A program made the position numbers and the translations under genes. This document shows, piece by piece, positions 16,823 through 24,844 of a stretch of 64,000 nt of DNA. Within the stretch, counting starts at the first letter, position 1; the number at the start of each line of letters is the position of its first letter. The notes below the pieces were generated by a model. It saw nothing but the letters and a program-made list of their open reading frames with translations. It was not told the origin of the DNA and searched no databases. This stretch comes from an uncultured Oscillospiraceae bacterium. Lineage in GTDB: Bacteria > Bacillota > Clostridia > Oscillospirales > Oscillospiraceae. The stretch is taken from contig CAKTPV010000008.1 in assembly GCA_934591815.1 (NCBI GenBank), forward strand, positions 38,392 to 102,391. Direction: 5' to 3'.

Positions 16823-18804
16823 AAAAGCTGGCATTGACGGATTTTGCCAAATACCGGTATCCTTCTGCGCTGGAGCTGTCTCCGGACGGAAGATATCTGG
16901 CCTTTTCGCTTAAGGATGTCGACAGGGAAGGGGACGGCTATCGCTGGAATCTGTGGCTGTATGATCTGGAGAACAAAGAGTGCCGGCAGATCACCCGAGG
17001 AGACTCCCAGCGGAAGGCTGTTTGGGAGGATAACACCCATATTCTCTACAAGACCACGGAGCTGGACGAAGCGCTGCAGGTGCGGGGCTTTGAGGAAGAG
17101 TGGTCGGTGTATCACCGCCTGAACGTATGCACAGGTGAAGAGAGCGAGGCATTCCGCCTCCCCATGTCCGTATCCGGGCTTTGGAGAATGGACGAAGGCC
17201 GCTATGTCTTTACGGGCGAGACCCATTTGGACCGGCCGAATCTTCTGGAGCTGACGGGCCAGGCGCTGGAGAAGGAGCTCGTTCGCCGTCAGCAGACCAA
17301 GGGCTATAAGGTTTTGACGGAATTGCCCCTGTGTGAAAACGGGGTCGGGATGTTCAATCAGACCAGAAATACGCTGTTTCTCTATCTGGAGGCGACCGGA
17401 GAATATCGCCGGATCACGCCGGAGGAGTATGATGTAAATCATGTGAATGCCCGGCCCGGTCAGGTACTCTTCACGGCGTTTCCTTTCCGGGATGTAAAGC
17501 CGGTCACCGAGGGAATGTATCGCTGGGACGCGGAGCGCAACGAGACGGAGACGCTGATCACGCCCGACAAATACAGCATCGACTATGTAGGGCATTTGGG
17601 CCGGAAGGCGCTCTGCCTGGGACTGGTCATGCGGGACTATGGCGTGTACGAGCATCCCACATTCTTTGTGGTGGACGAAAAGGGAGAGGAAAATCTGGGG
17701 CGTTATGACCGCCGGGTCAGCTCCGAGGTGGTTACCGACTGCTTCTCCGGCGCTACCACGGGACAGAGAATGGTGGGCGAGACGCTGTATTTCCTCAATA
17801 CGGACGGCGTGGGCTCCGGTTTGTGTGTATGGGAGCGGGAGACCGGCGTGCAGACGCTCTTCAGCAGCGATGACTATCTCATTGATTTCGATACCAAGGA
17901 CGGAAAGAGATTCCTCTTCTCTGCGGCTGTGGGATTGAAGCTCCCGGAGGTGTACCTTTGGGATGGCGGCGAGCTGGAGCAGCTGACGGATTTCAACGGG
18001 GCAGCGCTGGAGGGCGTGACCATTTCCGTGCCGGAGCGGCTTACCTTTACGAACACCGACGGCGTGGATATCGACGGCTTCGTGATGAAGCCGGTGGGCT
18101 ACGAGCCGGGCAAACGGTATCCGGGCATCCTTCATATTCACGGCGGGCCGAAGATGGTGTTTGGCCCGGGCTTCCACCATGAGATGCAGCTTTGGGCGGC
18201 CTCCGGCTTTTTCGTATACTACTGCAACCCCAGAGGAAGCTGCGGCAAGGGAAATGCGTTTGCTGACCTGCAGGGCAAATACGGAGAAGTGGACTTCCAG
18301 GATCTGATGGAGTTCACGGACGAGGTGCTGCGGAGATATCCCGAAATAGATGCAGAGCGGATGGGTGTTGCCGGCGGTTCCTACGGCGGCTTTATGACCA
18401 ACTGGGTCATTGGTCACACGGATCGTTTCCGCTGTGCGGTGTCCCAGCGGAGTATTGCCAACTATGTGGGGGACTATCTCCTCTCGGATATCGGCTACTA
18501 CTATGTGCCCGACCAGCAGCTTGGCACCATTTGGGATCACCCGGAGCGTTTGTGGAAGGCGTCGCCCCTTACCTATGCCGACCGGGTCAAGACGCCCACG
18601 CTCTTTATTCACGCAGATAAGGATTATCGCTGCACGCTGGCAAATGGTCTGGAAATGTTCGCGGCGCTCAAGCTCCATGGCGTGGAGAGCAAGCTGTGTA
18701 TGTTCTACGGCGAGAACCACGGCCTGAGCCGCGAGGGAACGCCCTCCAACCGCATCAGCCGGCTTCGTGAGATCCTGCACTGGATGGAGGAGCACCTGCA
18801 GTAA
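16819..18804 (+). CDS. S9-family serine peptidase (acylaminoacyl/prolyl oligopeptidase type)
   Basis: A 661-residue protein with an N-terminal beta-propeller (repeated strands from SPDGRYLAFSLKD onward) and a C-terminal alpha/beta-hydrolase domain. The catalytic triad is visible: Ser521 in GGSYGGF, Asp600 in HADKD and His634 in GENHG. HGGPKMVFG provides the oxyanion region. It has no signal peptide, so it is cytoplasmic and probably trims short peptides. It is coupled to the M17 gene by a 4-base overlap and belongs to the peptide island. Confidence 0.94.
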   Translation: MKKLALTDFAKYRYPSALELSPDGRYLAFSLKDVDREGDGYRWNLWLYDLENKECRQITRGDSQRKAVWEDNTHILYKTTELDEALQVRGFEEEWSVYHRLNVCTGEESEAFRLPMSVSGLWRMDEGRYVFTGETHLDRPNLLELTGQALEKELVRRQQTKGYKVLTELPLCENGVGMFNQTRNTLFLYLEATGEYRRITPEEYDVNHVNARPGQVLFTAFPFRDVKPVTEGMYRWDAERNETETLITPDKYSIDYVGHLGRKALCLGLVMRDYGVYEHPTFFVVDEKGEENLGRYDRRVSSEVVTDCFSGATTGQRMVGETLYFLNTDGVGSGLCVWERETGVQTLFSSDDYLIDFDTKDGKRFLFSAAVGLKLPEVYLWDGGELEQLTDFNGAALEGVTISVPERLTFTNTDGVDIDGFVMKPVGYEPGKRYPGILHIHGGPKMVFGPGFHHEMQLWAASGFFVYYCNPRGSCGKGNAFADLQGKYGEVDFQDLMEFTDEVLRRYPEIDAERMGVAGGSYGGFMTNWVIGHTDRFRCAVSQRSIANYVGDYLLSDIGYYYVPDQQLGTIWDHPERLWKASPLTYADRVKTPTLFIHADKDYRCTLANGLEMFAALKLHGVESKLCMFYGENHGLSREGTPSNRISRLREILHWMEEHLQ

Positions 18805-18903
18805 GAAGCGGCACCCCGTGGCAGCAGCCTATTACATGGATCAATTCCGGCGGACAGCGGCCACAGCGCTGCGTCATACAGGTACCGCTTGGAAGCATTA
18901 CGT

Positions 18904-18937
18904 CAAGAGCCCACCTTCGTAAGAAGGTGGGCTCTTG
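18904..18937. terminator. Bidirectional terminator between S9 peptidase and NhaC genes
   Basis: CAAGAGCCCACCTTC, loop GTAA and GAAGGTGGGCTCTTG form a perfect 15-bp stem between two convergent genes. It shares its core with the terminator at 5273. Confidence 0.8.
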
Positions 18938-18959
18938 ACATAAAAGCGCGAAGGGCGCT

Positions 18960-20270
18960 TTATTTCTTATCAAACAGGATGAACAGCAGGCTGGACAGGC
19001 ACAGCAGGAAGGGGTAGAACAGCAGGGGGATGATGTCAAAGGCGCTGATGGCGTAGCCGAGGGTGGCACAGGTGGAGATGGCCACCAGCATCTGGGCGCC
19101 GTAGGGGATGATGCCCTGGAAGATGCAGGAGAAGGTGTCCAGCAGGGAGGCGGAGCGCTTGGGGCTGATGCCGTACTCCTCCGCCACCTCCTTGGCGATG
19201 GGGCCGGCCATGACGATGGCCACGGTGTTGTTGGCGGTGGCGATATCCATGAGGCCCACCAGCAGGCCGATGCCCAGCTGACCGCCCCGTTTGCCCCGGA
19301 ACACACGGCGGATGAAGGCGAGGATGCTCTCAAAGCCGCCGTAGGCGCGGATAAGGCCGCACAGGGAGGCCACCAGCAGCGTCACCAGAATGGTCTCGAA
19401 CATACCGGATACGCCGCCGCCCATGTTGCCCATGAGCTCCAGCGCCGTGACCTGCCCGGTGATGAGGGTGATGGCGGCGCCGGCGGCGATGCCGATGAGC
19501 AGCACCACGAACACATTCAGGCCGATGATGCCGCCGATGAGCACCAGCACATAGGGGATGATCAGCACCAGATCGTGACCGCCGGATACGGCGCTCTGTA
19601 CATCGGTGCCGAGAGAGACCACGATGATCAGCACCAACGCCGCCAGCGCGGCAGGCAGGGCGATCTTGAAGTTGGCGCGGAACTTGTCCTTCATCTCCGT
19701 ACCCTGCGTAGAGCAGGCGGCGATGGTGGTATCGGAAATGAAGCTGAGGTTGTCGCCGAACATGGCGCCGCCCATGACGGAGGCGATGCACAGCGGCAGG
19801 TCAAAGCCGGAATCGGCGGACACAGCCACGGCGATGGGCGCCAGCAGGGTGATGGTGCCCACGGAGGTGCCCATGGCCATGGACACGAAGCAGGCCACCA
19901 CGAACAGCACGGCAACCGCCAGCTTCACCGGGGCGATGGACAGCAGGAAGTAGGCCACGGCCTCGGCGCTGGAGCGGCCGGTGACGCCCACGAAGATACC
20001 GGCGACGAGGAAGATGAGGATCATGGTGACGATGTTCTTATCACCGATGCCCTGTCCCATCAGCTCCAGCTTTTCATCAAAGCTCACGCCGCGGTTTTGC
20101 AGGCAGGCCACCAGCAGCGCCACCAAGAAAGCCACGACGATGGGGATCTGATAGAAGCCCATCTCAATTTTCAGGACATACTCCAAAATAATACCCAGCA
20201 CCAGATACAGCACCAGAAATACAGCCACGGGCAGCAGAGCGATCGCCCGAGGGGTCGGCTTTTTTTCCAT
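18960..20270 (-). CDS. nhaC: NhaC-family Na+/H+ antiporter
   Basis: A complete 436-residue antiporter with about eleven hydrophobic segments. Family segments include MAMGTSVGTITLLAPIAVAV, GGAMFGDNLSFISDTTIAA and, in the second half, DIATANNTVAIVMAGPIAKE. The ATG at 20270 follows AAGGAGAG. It is a separate unit with terminators on both sides. It shows only moderate resemblance to the fragment at 1-574 and lacks that protein's GSVATVGVALMG wording, so they are different subfamily members. The transported ion or solute cannot be fixed from sequence. Confidence 0.92.
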   Translation of the reverse strand: MEKKPTPRAIALLPVAVFLVLYLVLGIILEYVLKIEMGFYQIPIVVAFLVALLVACLQNRGVSFDEKLELMGQGIGDKNIVTMILIFLVAGIFVGVTGRSSAEAVAYFLLSIAPVKLAVAVLFVVACFVSMAMGTSVGTITLLAPIAVAVSADSGFDLPLCIASVMGGAMFGDNLSFISDTTIAACSTQGTEMKDKFRANFKIALPAALAALVLIIVVSLGTDVQSAVSGGHDLVLIIPYVLVLIGGIIGLNVFVVLLIGIAAGAAITLITGQVTALELMGNMGGGVSGMFETILVTLLVASLCGLIRAYGGFESILAFIRRVFRGKRGGQLGIGLLVGLMDIATANNTVAIVMAGPIAKEVAEEYGISPKRSASLLDTFSCIFQGIIPYGAQMLVAISTCATLGYAISAFDIIPLLFYPFLLCLSSLLFILFDKK

Positions 20271-20475
20271 AAATTTCTCTCCTTAATAAAAACGTCGGCG
20301 TTTACCGCCGTTTTTGATGGTATCATGAGGGAAAGAAAATGTCAACGCAAAGACACCTGCACCTTATCCGATTTATCTGGCACGGCCGGATAAAACCACC
20401 GCGCCGCCGGAAAAAACAGGCGCGGCGCAGCCGGTGTAGCGACCTGATCGAATCAGATAAAAATACGCCAAACAG

Positions 20476-20500
20476 GAAAGCACCGGTGACCGGTGCTTTC
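20476..20500. terminator. Hairpin terminator of the HerA-like gene
   Basis: A 25-base palindrome GAAAGCACCGGT-G-ACCGGTGCTTTC lies 25 bases past the minus-strand stop, with CCTGTTTGGCGTATTTTT after it on that strand. Nearly the same hairpin recurs at 27885. The rest of 20271-20524 holds the NhaC promoter region and no gene that I can support. Confidence 0.65.
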
Positions 20501-20524
20501 ATACTGTCTATTCTCCTGCGGTGA

Positions 20525-22156
20525 TCACCGCTTTTTCAGCACGCCCAGAAGGCCGCGCTTGAGCACCTGCCCGCCTGCGGAGATGAGCTGGGACTCGATC
20601 TTGGCGGCGCGGCGCTCCGCCTTGCGCTTGGCCTCAGCCTCCAGCTTTTCCTGCTGGCGCTCGGCCTTGCGCCGCGCCTCATCCGCCAGCTTCTGCTGAC
20701 GGCGGCGCTCCTCGTCGGCCAGCTTCTGCTGGCGGCGGCGCTCCTCATCCTCCAGCTTCAGCTGGCGCTTGCGGTCGGCCTCCTCCTCTTTCAGACGCTG
20801 CTTCTCCGCCTCGGCCTCCGCCTTTTCCTGCGCCTTGCGGTCGGCCTCGGCCTGCTTGGCGGCCTCGGCTCGTTCCGCCTCCTCCGTCAGCACCTCGTAG
20901 GCCGATACGTTGTCCACGAAGTCGTCGTATTTCTCCATGCCGTCGTGCATCATCACCCTGGCGCGCACCATCGGCTCCGGCGGCGCCATCAGGCTCTGGG
21001 GGCAGATGATCTTGGTGCGCTCCACCATGGCGGGTACGCCGTTTTCGTCCAGGAAGGAGGTCAGCGCCTCGCCCACGCCCAGCTCCATGATAGCGTCCTC
21101 CGCCTGAAAAGCGGGGTTGGCCCGGAAGGACTGGGCCGCCACCCGGACGGCCTTCAGCTCGGCGGGGGTATAGGCCCGCAGGGCGTGCTGCACCCGGTTG
21201 GACAGCTGCGCCAGCACGGAGTCGGGGATGTCGCTGGGACTCTGGGTCACGAAGTACACGCCCACGCCGCGGGAGCGAATGAGCTTTACCGTCTGCTCCA
21301 CCTTTTGCAGCAGCACGGCGGGCGCATCCCGGAAGAGCATATGGGCCTCGTCGAAGAAAAACACCAGCCGGGGCTTGTCCATGTCGCCGGCCTCCGGCAG
21401 ACTTTCAAACAGCTCCGAGAGCATCCACAGCAGGAAGCTGGCGTACAGCGTGGGGTTCTGCACCAGCTTGACGCAGTCCAGCACGTTGATCATGCCCCGG
21501 CCGTCGGCGTCGGTGCGCATCCAGTCGTGGATGTCCAGCGCCGGCTCGCCGAAGAACAGGTCGCCGCCCTGCTGCTCCAGCGGCAGCAGCGCCCGGAGAA
21601 TGGCCGCCACCGACTGGGGCGTGATGTTGCCGTAGGTCATCATGTACTCGGCGCGGTGCTCGTTTACATAATTCAGCATGGCCCGCAGATCCTTCAGGTC
21701 GATGAGCAGCAGCCCCTTGTCGTCGGCAATGCGGAACACGATGTGCAAAATGCCCTCCTGTACCGCCGTCAGGCCGAGGATCCGGCTGAGAAGCTCCGGC
21801 CCCATGTCGCTGACGGTGGCCCGGATGGCGTGGCCGCCCTGCTGGTAGATATCCCAGAAGGTGGTGGGGTAGCCCCGGTAGGCAAAGCGCTCCCGCAGGC
21901 CGAACTTGTCGATGCGCTTTTCCATGCCCTCGCTGCTCTGTCCCGGCGCGCAGATGCCCGCCACATCGCCCTTTACATCGCACAGAAACACCGGCACGCC
22001 CGCGTCGGAAAAGGACTCCGCCATCACCTTCATGGTGATGGTCTTGCCGGTGCCGCTGGCGCCGGCGATGAGCCCGTGGCGGTTGCACATATTCAGCGCC
22101 AGCTCCACACGCTTGTCGCCTGCCAGACCCATATAGATCTTACCGTTCTCGTACAT
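20525..22156 (-). CDS. HerA-like DUF853 ATPase with C-terminal coiled coil
   Basis: A 543-residue P-loop ATPase related to the HerA/YjgR group. Walker A GASGTGKT is at residues 32-39 and Walker B VFFFDEAHMLF near 265-275, with VTQSPSDIPDSVLAQLSNRVQHAL following as in this family. From about residue 430 the chain becomes a highly charged coiled coil with tandem EERRRQQKLAD units, ending in KRGLLGVLKKR. GGAGGG precedes the ATG at 22156; an in-frame start at 22255 is less likely. The cellular role of DUF853 proteins is unsettled. It is divergent from a CARF-type nuclease gene 176 bases away. Confidence 0.9.
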   Translation of the reverse strand: MYENGKIYMGLAGDKRVELALNMCNRHGLIAGASGTGKTITMKVMAESFSDAGVPVFLCDVKGDVAGICAPGQSSEGMEKRIDKFGLRERFAYRGYPTTFWDIYQQGGHAIRATVSDMGPELLSRILGLTAVQEGILHIVFRIADDKGLLLIDLKDLRAMLNYVNEHRAEYMMTYGNITPQSVAAILRALLPLEQQGGDLFFGEPALDIHDWMRTDADGRGMINVLDCVKLVQNPTLYASFLLWMLSELFESLPEAGDMDKPRLVFFFDEAHMLFRDAPAVLLQKVEQTVKLIRSRGVGVYFVTQSPSDIPDSVLAQLSNRVQHALRAYTPAELKAVRVAAQSFRANPAFQAEDAIMELGVGEALTSFLDENGVPAMVERTKIICPQSLMAPPEPMVRARVMMHDGMEKYDDFVDNVSAYEVLTEEAERAEAAKQAEADRKAQEKAEAEAEKQRLKEEEADRKRQLKLEDEERRRQQKLADEERRRQQKLADEARRKAERQQEKLEAEAKRKAERRAAKIESQLISAGGQVLKRGLLGVLKKR

Positions 22157-22274
22157 CGTGTCACCCTCCGTCGTTTGTTGATGCTCGTTTCTGCCATTAT
22201 ACGCCCTCTCACGTCCCGGCGCAAGAAAAAAGCGTACCGCCTCCGTTTTTTCCACAGGATGGTGCGGCCGTCTC

Positions 22275-22303
22275 TTGTGCTTTTTGCCAAAACGCTATAT
22301 ACT
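22275..22303 (+). promoter_or_regulatory. Promoter of the DUF1887 gene
   Basis: TTGTGC (22275-22280), 17 bases and TATACT (22298-22303) lie 30 bases before the ATG at 22333, leaving a short untranslated leader. Confidence 0.55.
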
Positions 22304-22332
22304 GTTGGAAAAAGAAGGGAGGCGGAGGGTGC

Positions 22333-23514
22333 ATGAATACGCTGATCGAGCTGTACGACGAGCGTGCCATTGAGAATATACTGGCGCCGGATATGTTCCG
22401 CCCCCGGCGCATTGTCTACCTCTGTCCCGGCGAGGTCATCCGGGACCGCAGACGGCAGGAGACGTTGGCGGCGTTTTTCCGGTGCCGCGGCTGGGAGCCG
22501 GAGCTTATCTTTGTGGAGGCGAGCCTGTTCAAGGCGGATCGTATCCTGCGGCAGCTCTGCGCCATCGGTGAGCAGTACCCGGACTGCGCCATCGACGTCA
22601 CCGGCGGCAGCGACGCGGCGCTGTTTGCGGCGGGGATGTTCGCCGCCCGGAAGGGCGTACCGGCCTTCACCTACTCCCGTAAGAAGAACCGCTTCTATGA
22701 CATCTCCGGCGCGGCCTTTGCCGACGAGCTGCACTGCGATCTGACCTACTCCATCGAGGAGTTTTTCCTCATGGCGGGCGGTACGCTGCTGCCCGGCCGG
22801 GTGGACAACCACATACTGGCGCAGTATCTGCCGGACTTCGACCGGTTTTTCGACTGCTTCCTCCGCTTCCGCCGGGAGTGGCCCGATATCATCTCCTACA
22901 TTCAAAGGGTGTCGCCCTCGGAGTACGGGCAGACCCCGCCCCTGTCCGTGCAGGGCGGGTACACCGTGAAGGGCGAGCGCGGGACGCGGAACACCGTCAA
23001 TGAGGCCGCCCTGCGGGAGCTGGCACGCATCGATTTTATCCGGGAGCTGGACATCGTCCCCGACCGGCAGGTCTCCTTCCGCTTCCGGGATCTGCACACC
23101 AGAGCGTGGCTGCGGGATGTGGGCAGCGTGCTGGAGCTGTACACCTACAAGGCCTGCGTGGATACCGGGATCTTCCACGATGTGATCAGCAGCGCCGTGG
23201 TGCGTTGGGACGAGGTGCTGGGTCACGGCAGCGTCTCCAACGAGATCGACGTGATGGCCGCCCGCGGCGTGGTTCCGCTGTTCCTGAGCTGTAAGGCCTG
23301 CGACATCAAAACGGAGGCGCTGAACGAGCTGGCCATCCTGCGGGATCGCTTCGGCGGCAAGGGAGCCAAGGCCGCCATCGTCACCACCGAGGCCTGCAAT
23401 GCCGCCGCCCGCCACCGCGCCGCCCAGCTGGGGATCGCGGTGATCGATCTGGAAGAGCTGAAGGCTGGTCAGCTCCTGCACCGGCTGAAGGTGATCATGA
23501 AGGCGGAACGGTAG
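22333..23514 (+). CDS. DUF1887 CARF-domain nuclease (Card1/Can2-like), no CRISPR locus nearby
   Basis: A 393-residue protein matching the DUF1887 layout: an N-terminal CARF-like Rossmann domain, a linker, and a C-terminal PD-(D/E)xK-type nuclease. In the CARF part IDVTGGSDAALFAAGMFAA (near residues 87-105) resembles the TGGTK-like ligand loop. The nuclease core shows Glu268 in SVLELY, Asp306 in NEIDVM and Lys321 in FLSCKAC. Characterised relatives Card1 and Can2 are switched on by cyclic tetra-adenylate from type III CRISPR and cut DNA and/or RNA. No Cas10, cas genes or array are in the window. GGAGGG sits 5 bases before the ATG. Family assignment is from motif reading; activity and ligand are inference. 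Confidence 0.8.
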   Translation: MNTLIELYDERAIENILAPDMFRPRRIVYLCPGEVIRDRRRQETLAAFFRCRGWEPELIFVEASLFKADRILRQLCAIGEQYPDCAIDVTGGSDAALFAAGMFAARKGVPAFTYSRKKNRFYDISGAAFADELHCDLTYSIEEFFLMAGGTLLPGRVDNHILAQYLPDFDRFFDCFLRFRREWPDIISYIQRVSPSEYGQTPPLSVQGGYTVKGERGTRNTVNEAALRELARIDFIRELDIVPDRQVSFRFRDLHTRAWLRDVGSVLELYTYKACVDTGIFHDVISSAVVRWDEVLGHGSVSNEIDVMAARGVVPLFLSCKACDIKTEALNELAILRDRFGGKGAKAAIVTTEACNAAARHRAAQLGIAVIDLEELKAGQLLHRLKVIMKAER

Positions 23515-23553
23515 CGGAATAGGGAAAAACGCGAAAAGCGCCGTTTTCGGCGC

Positions 23554-23582
23554 TTGGCGAAACCTCCGCGCACTGCTATACT
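23554..23582 (+). promoter_or_regulatory. Promoter of the XRE-TPR regulator gene
   Basis: TTGGCG (23554-23559), 17 bases and TATACT (23577-23582). The hairpin AAGCGCCG-TTTT-CGGCGCTT at 23536-23555, which probably ends the DUF1887 transcript, overlaps the -35 box by two bases. Confidence 0.5.
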
Positions 23583-23613
23583 GTAAAAAACACGGGATAC
23601 GGGAGGACGGGGC

Positions 23614-24744
23614 ATGAGCTATTACGGCAATTTGATCCTGCGCGAGCGTTTGGCACGCTCATGGAGTCAGGCGGGACTCTGCAAGGACATCTGCACGGTG
23701 TCCTACCTCTCCAAGATCGAGACGGGGAAGGCGCAGCCCTCCGCCGATGTGCTGCGGCTGCTTCTGGCGCGGCTGGGTCTGCACACCGACCCGGCGCTGG
23801 AGGCGGCGGGGGCGCGCTGTGCGGAGGACGGCTATGAGCGGCTGTTCACCGGACGGTTTGGGGAGCTGGCCGCCGCGCTGCCGGCGGTCTCTGACGAGAC
23901 GTACCGCGCCACCGCCGCGTGGACGGATCTCCTCCTGCTGCGGCAGCTCGACACGGACGGCGGGGCGCTGGACGCCGGGCTGGAGGCGGGCATGACCCAG
24001 CGGCAGCTGGCCATGCAGCGGCTTTTGCAGGGGCGGTGGGATGAGGCGCTGGCGCTGCTGCCCAACGCCTTCTGCCACTGGCGCATCGGCGTGTCCGCGT
24101 ATGAGGCGGGACGCTACGAGGACGCGGTGGAGCATTTGCAGGCCGGCTACGATCTGGCGGCACGGGACGGTGCGGCGCGGCTGATGCTGCTGTGCCGGGC
24201 GTACATGGGGAATTGCTACTGCAACCGCCGGGATATAGAGCGTATGCGCCCCCACTACACTGCCGCGAGACGGCTGGCGCAGGCACTGGGCGAACAGGAG
24301 CTGCTGGACTCCATCGCGTACAACACCGCCGCCGTGCAGATCGAGCGGGGGCAGTTCGAGGAGGCGTATGGGTATTTCTCCGCGCTGGATGACCCCGGCG
24401 TGCTGGCGCTGCACAAGCTGGCCATCTGCTGTGAAAAGACGGGGCGGACAGCGGAGGCGCTGGCGGCGCTGGAGCGCGCCGAGGCGGCGGAGACAGCGGA
24501 GCAGCGGTCGGAGGCAGTGGAGAAGATGCTGGCGGTGGTGCGCTTCCGTTTGGCGCACCCGGACTATCTGCACTGCGACGCGTACGGGGCGCTGCTGCTG
24601 GACTGCTTCACCTGCTGCCGCACCCGGCTTCCCCAGGGCTACGCGGCGTTCCATCTGCCGTGGGTGGTGGAGTGGTACACCGCGGCGCGGCAATACAAGA
24701 AGGTCTGCGAGCTTCTGACGGAGTTTCCTGATATACGGCTTTAA
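23614..24744 (+). CDS. XRE-family regulator with TPR-like repeats
   Basis: A 376-residue protein with an N-terminal helix-turn-helix (VSYLSKIETGKAQPSADVLRLLLARLG) and a long alpha-helical region made of TPR-like pairs (WRIGVSAYEAGRYEDAVEHLQAGYDLA; AYNTAAVQIERGQFEEAYGYF; LHKLAICCEKTGRTAEALAALERAE). The architecture matches peptide-sensing or cytoplasmic-signal regulators of the Rgg/PlcR type, but no small secreted-peptide gene is evident next to it. GGACGGGGC precedes the ATG. A terminator follows, then an MFS exporter gene on the same strand, which it may control. Confidence 0.82.
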   Translation: MSYYGNLILRERLARSWSQAGLCKDICTVSYLSKIETGKAQPSADVLRLLLARLGLHTDPALEAAGARCAEDGYERLFTGRFGELAAALPAVSDETYRATAAWTDLLLLRQLDTDGGALDAGLEAGMTQRQLAMQRLLQGRWDEALALLPNAFCHWRIGVSAYEAGRYEDAVEHLQAGYDLAARDGAARLMLLCRAYMGNCYCNRRDIERMRPHYTAARRLAQALGEQELLDSIAYNTAAVQIERGQFEEAYGYFSALDDPGVLALHKLAICCEKTGRTAEALAALERAEAAETAEQRSEAVEKMLAVVRFRLAHPDYLHCDAYGALLLDCFTCCRTRLPQGYAAFHLPWVVEWYTAARQYKKVCELLTEFPDIRL

Positions 24745-24754
24745 AATACACTTA

Positions 24755-24802
24755 CCGGCACATTTTTGGCAAAGCTTTCCCAAATGTGCCGGGTTTCTTT
24801 TT
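24755..24802 (+). terminator. Terminator after the XRE-TPR gene
   Basis: CCGGCACATTT and AAATGTGCCGG flank a 15-base loop and are followed by GTTTCTTTTT. Confidence 0.8.
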
Positions 24803-24844
24803 GCGGAAGCCATGTGGTATGATATGCGCAGAGGTGATGAAGCA

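Noticed and set aside
14324..16834. An 836-codon open frame on the minus strand
   Set aside because: It lies opposite dppF and the M17 peptidase gene and has no domain signal.
18960..20270. Duplication of the antiporter at 1-574
   Set aside because: The two proteins share the NhaC fold but differ in most residues, so a recent duplication is unlikely.
22333..23514. A CRISPR array or cas genes next to the CARF nuclease
   Set aside because: I looked for regularly spaced repeats and Cas-like proteins across the window and saw none.
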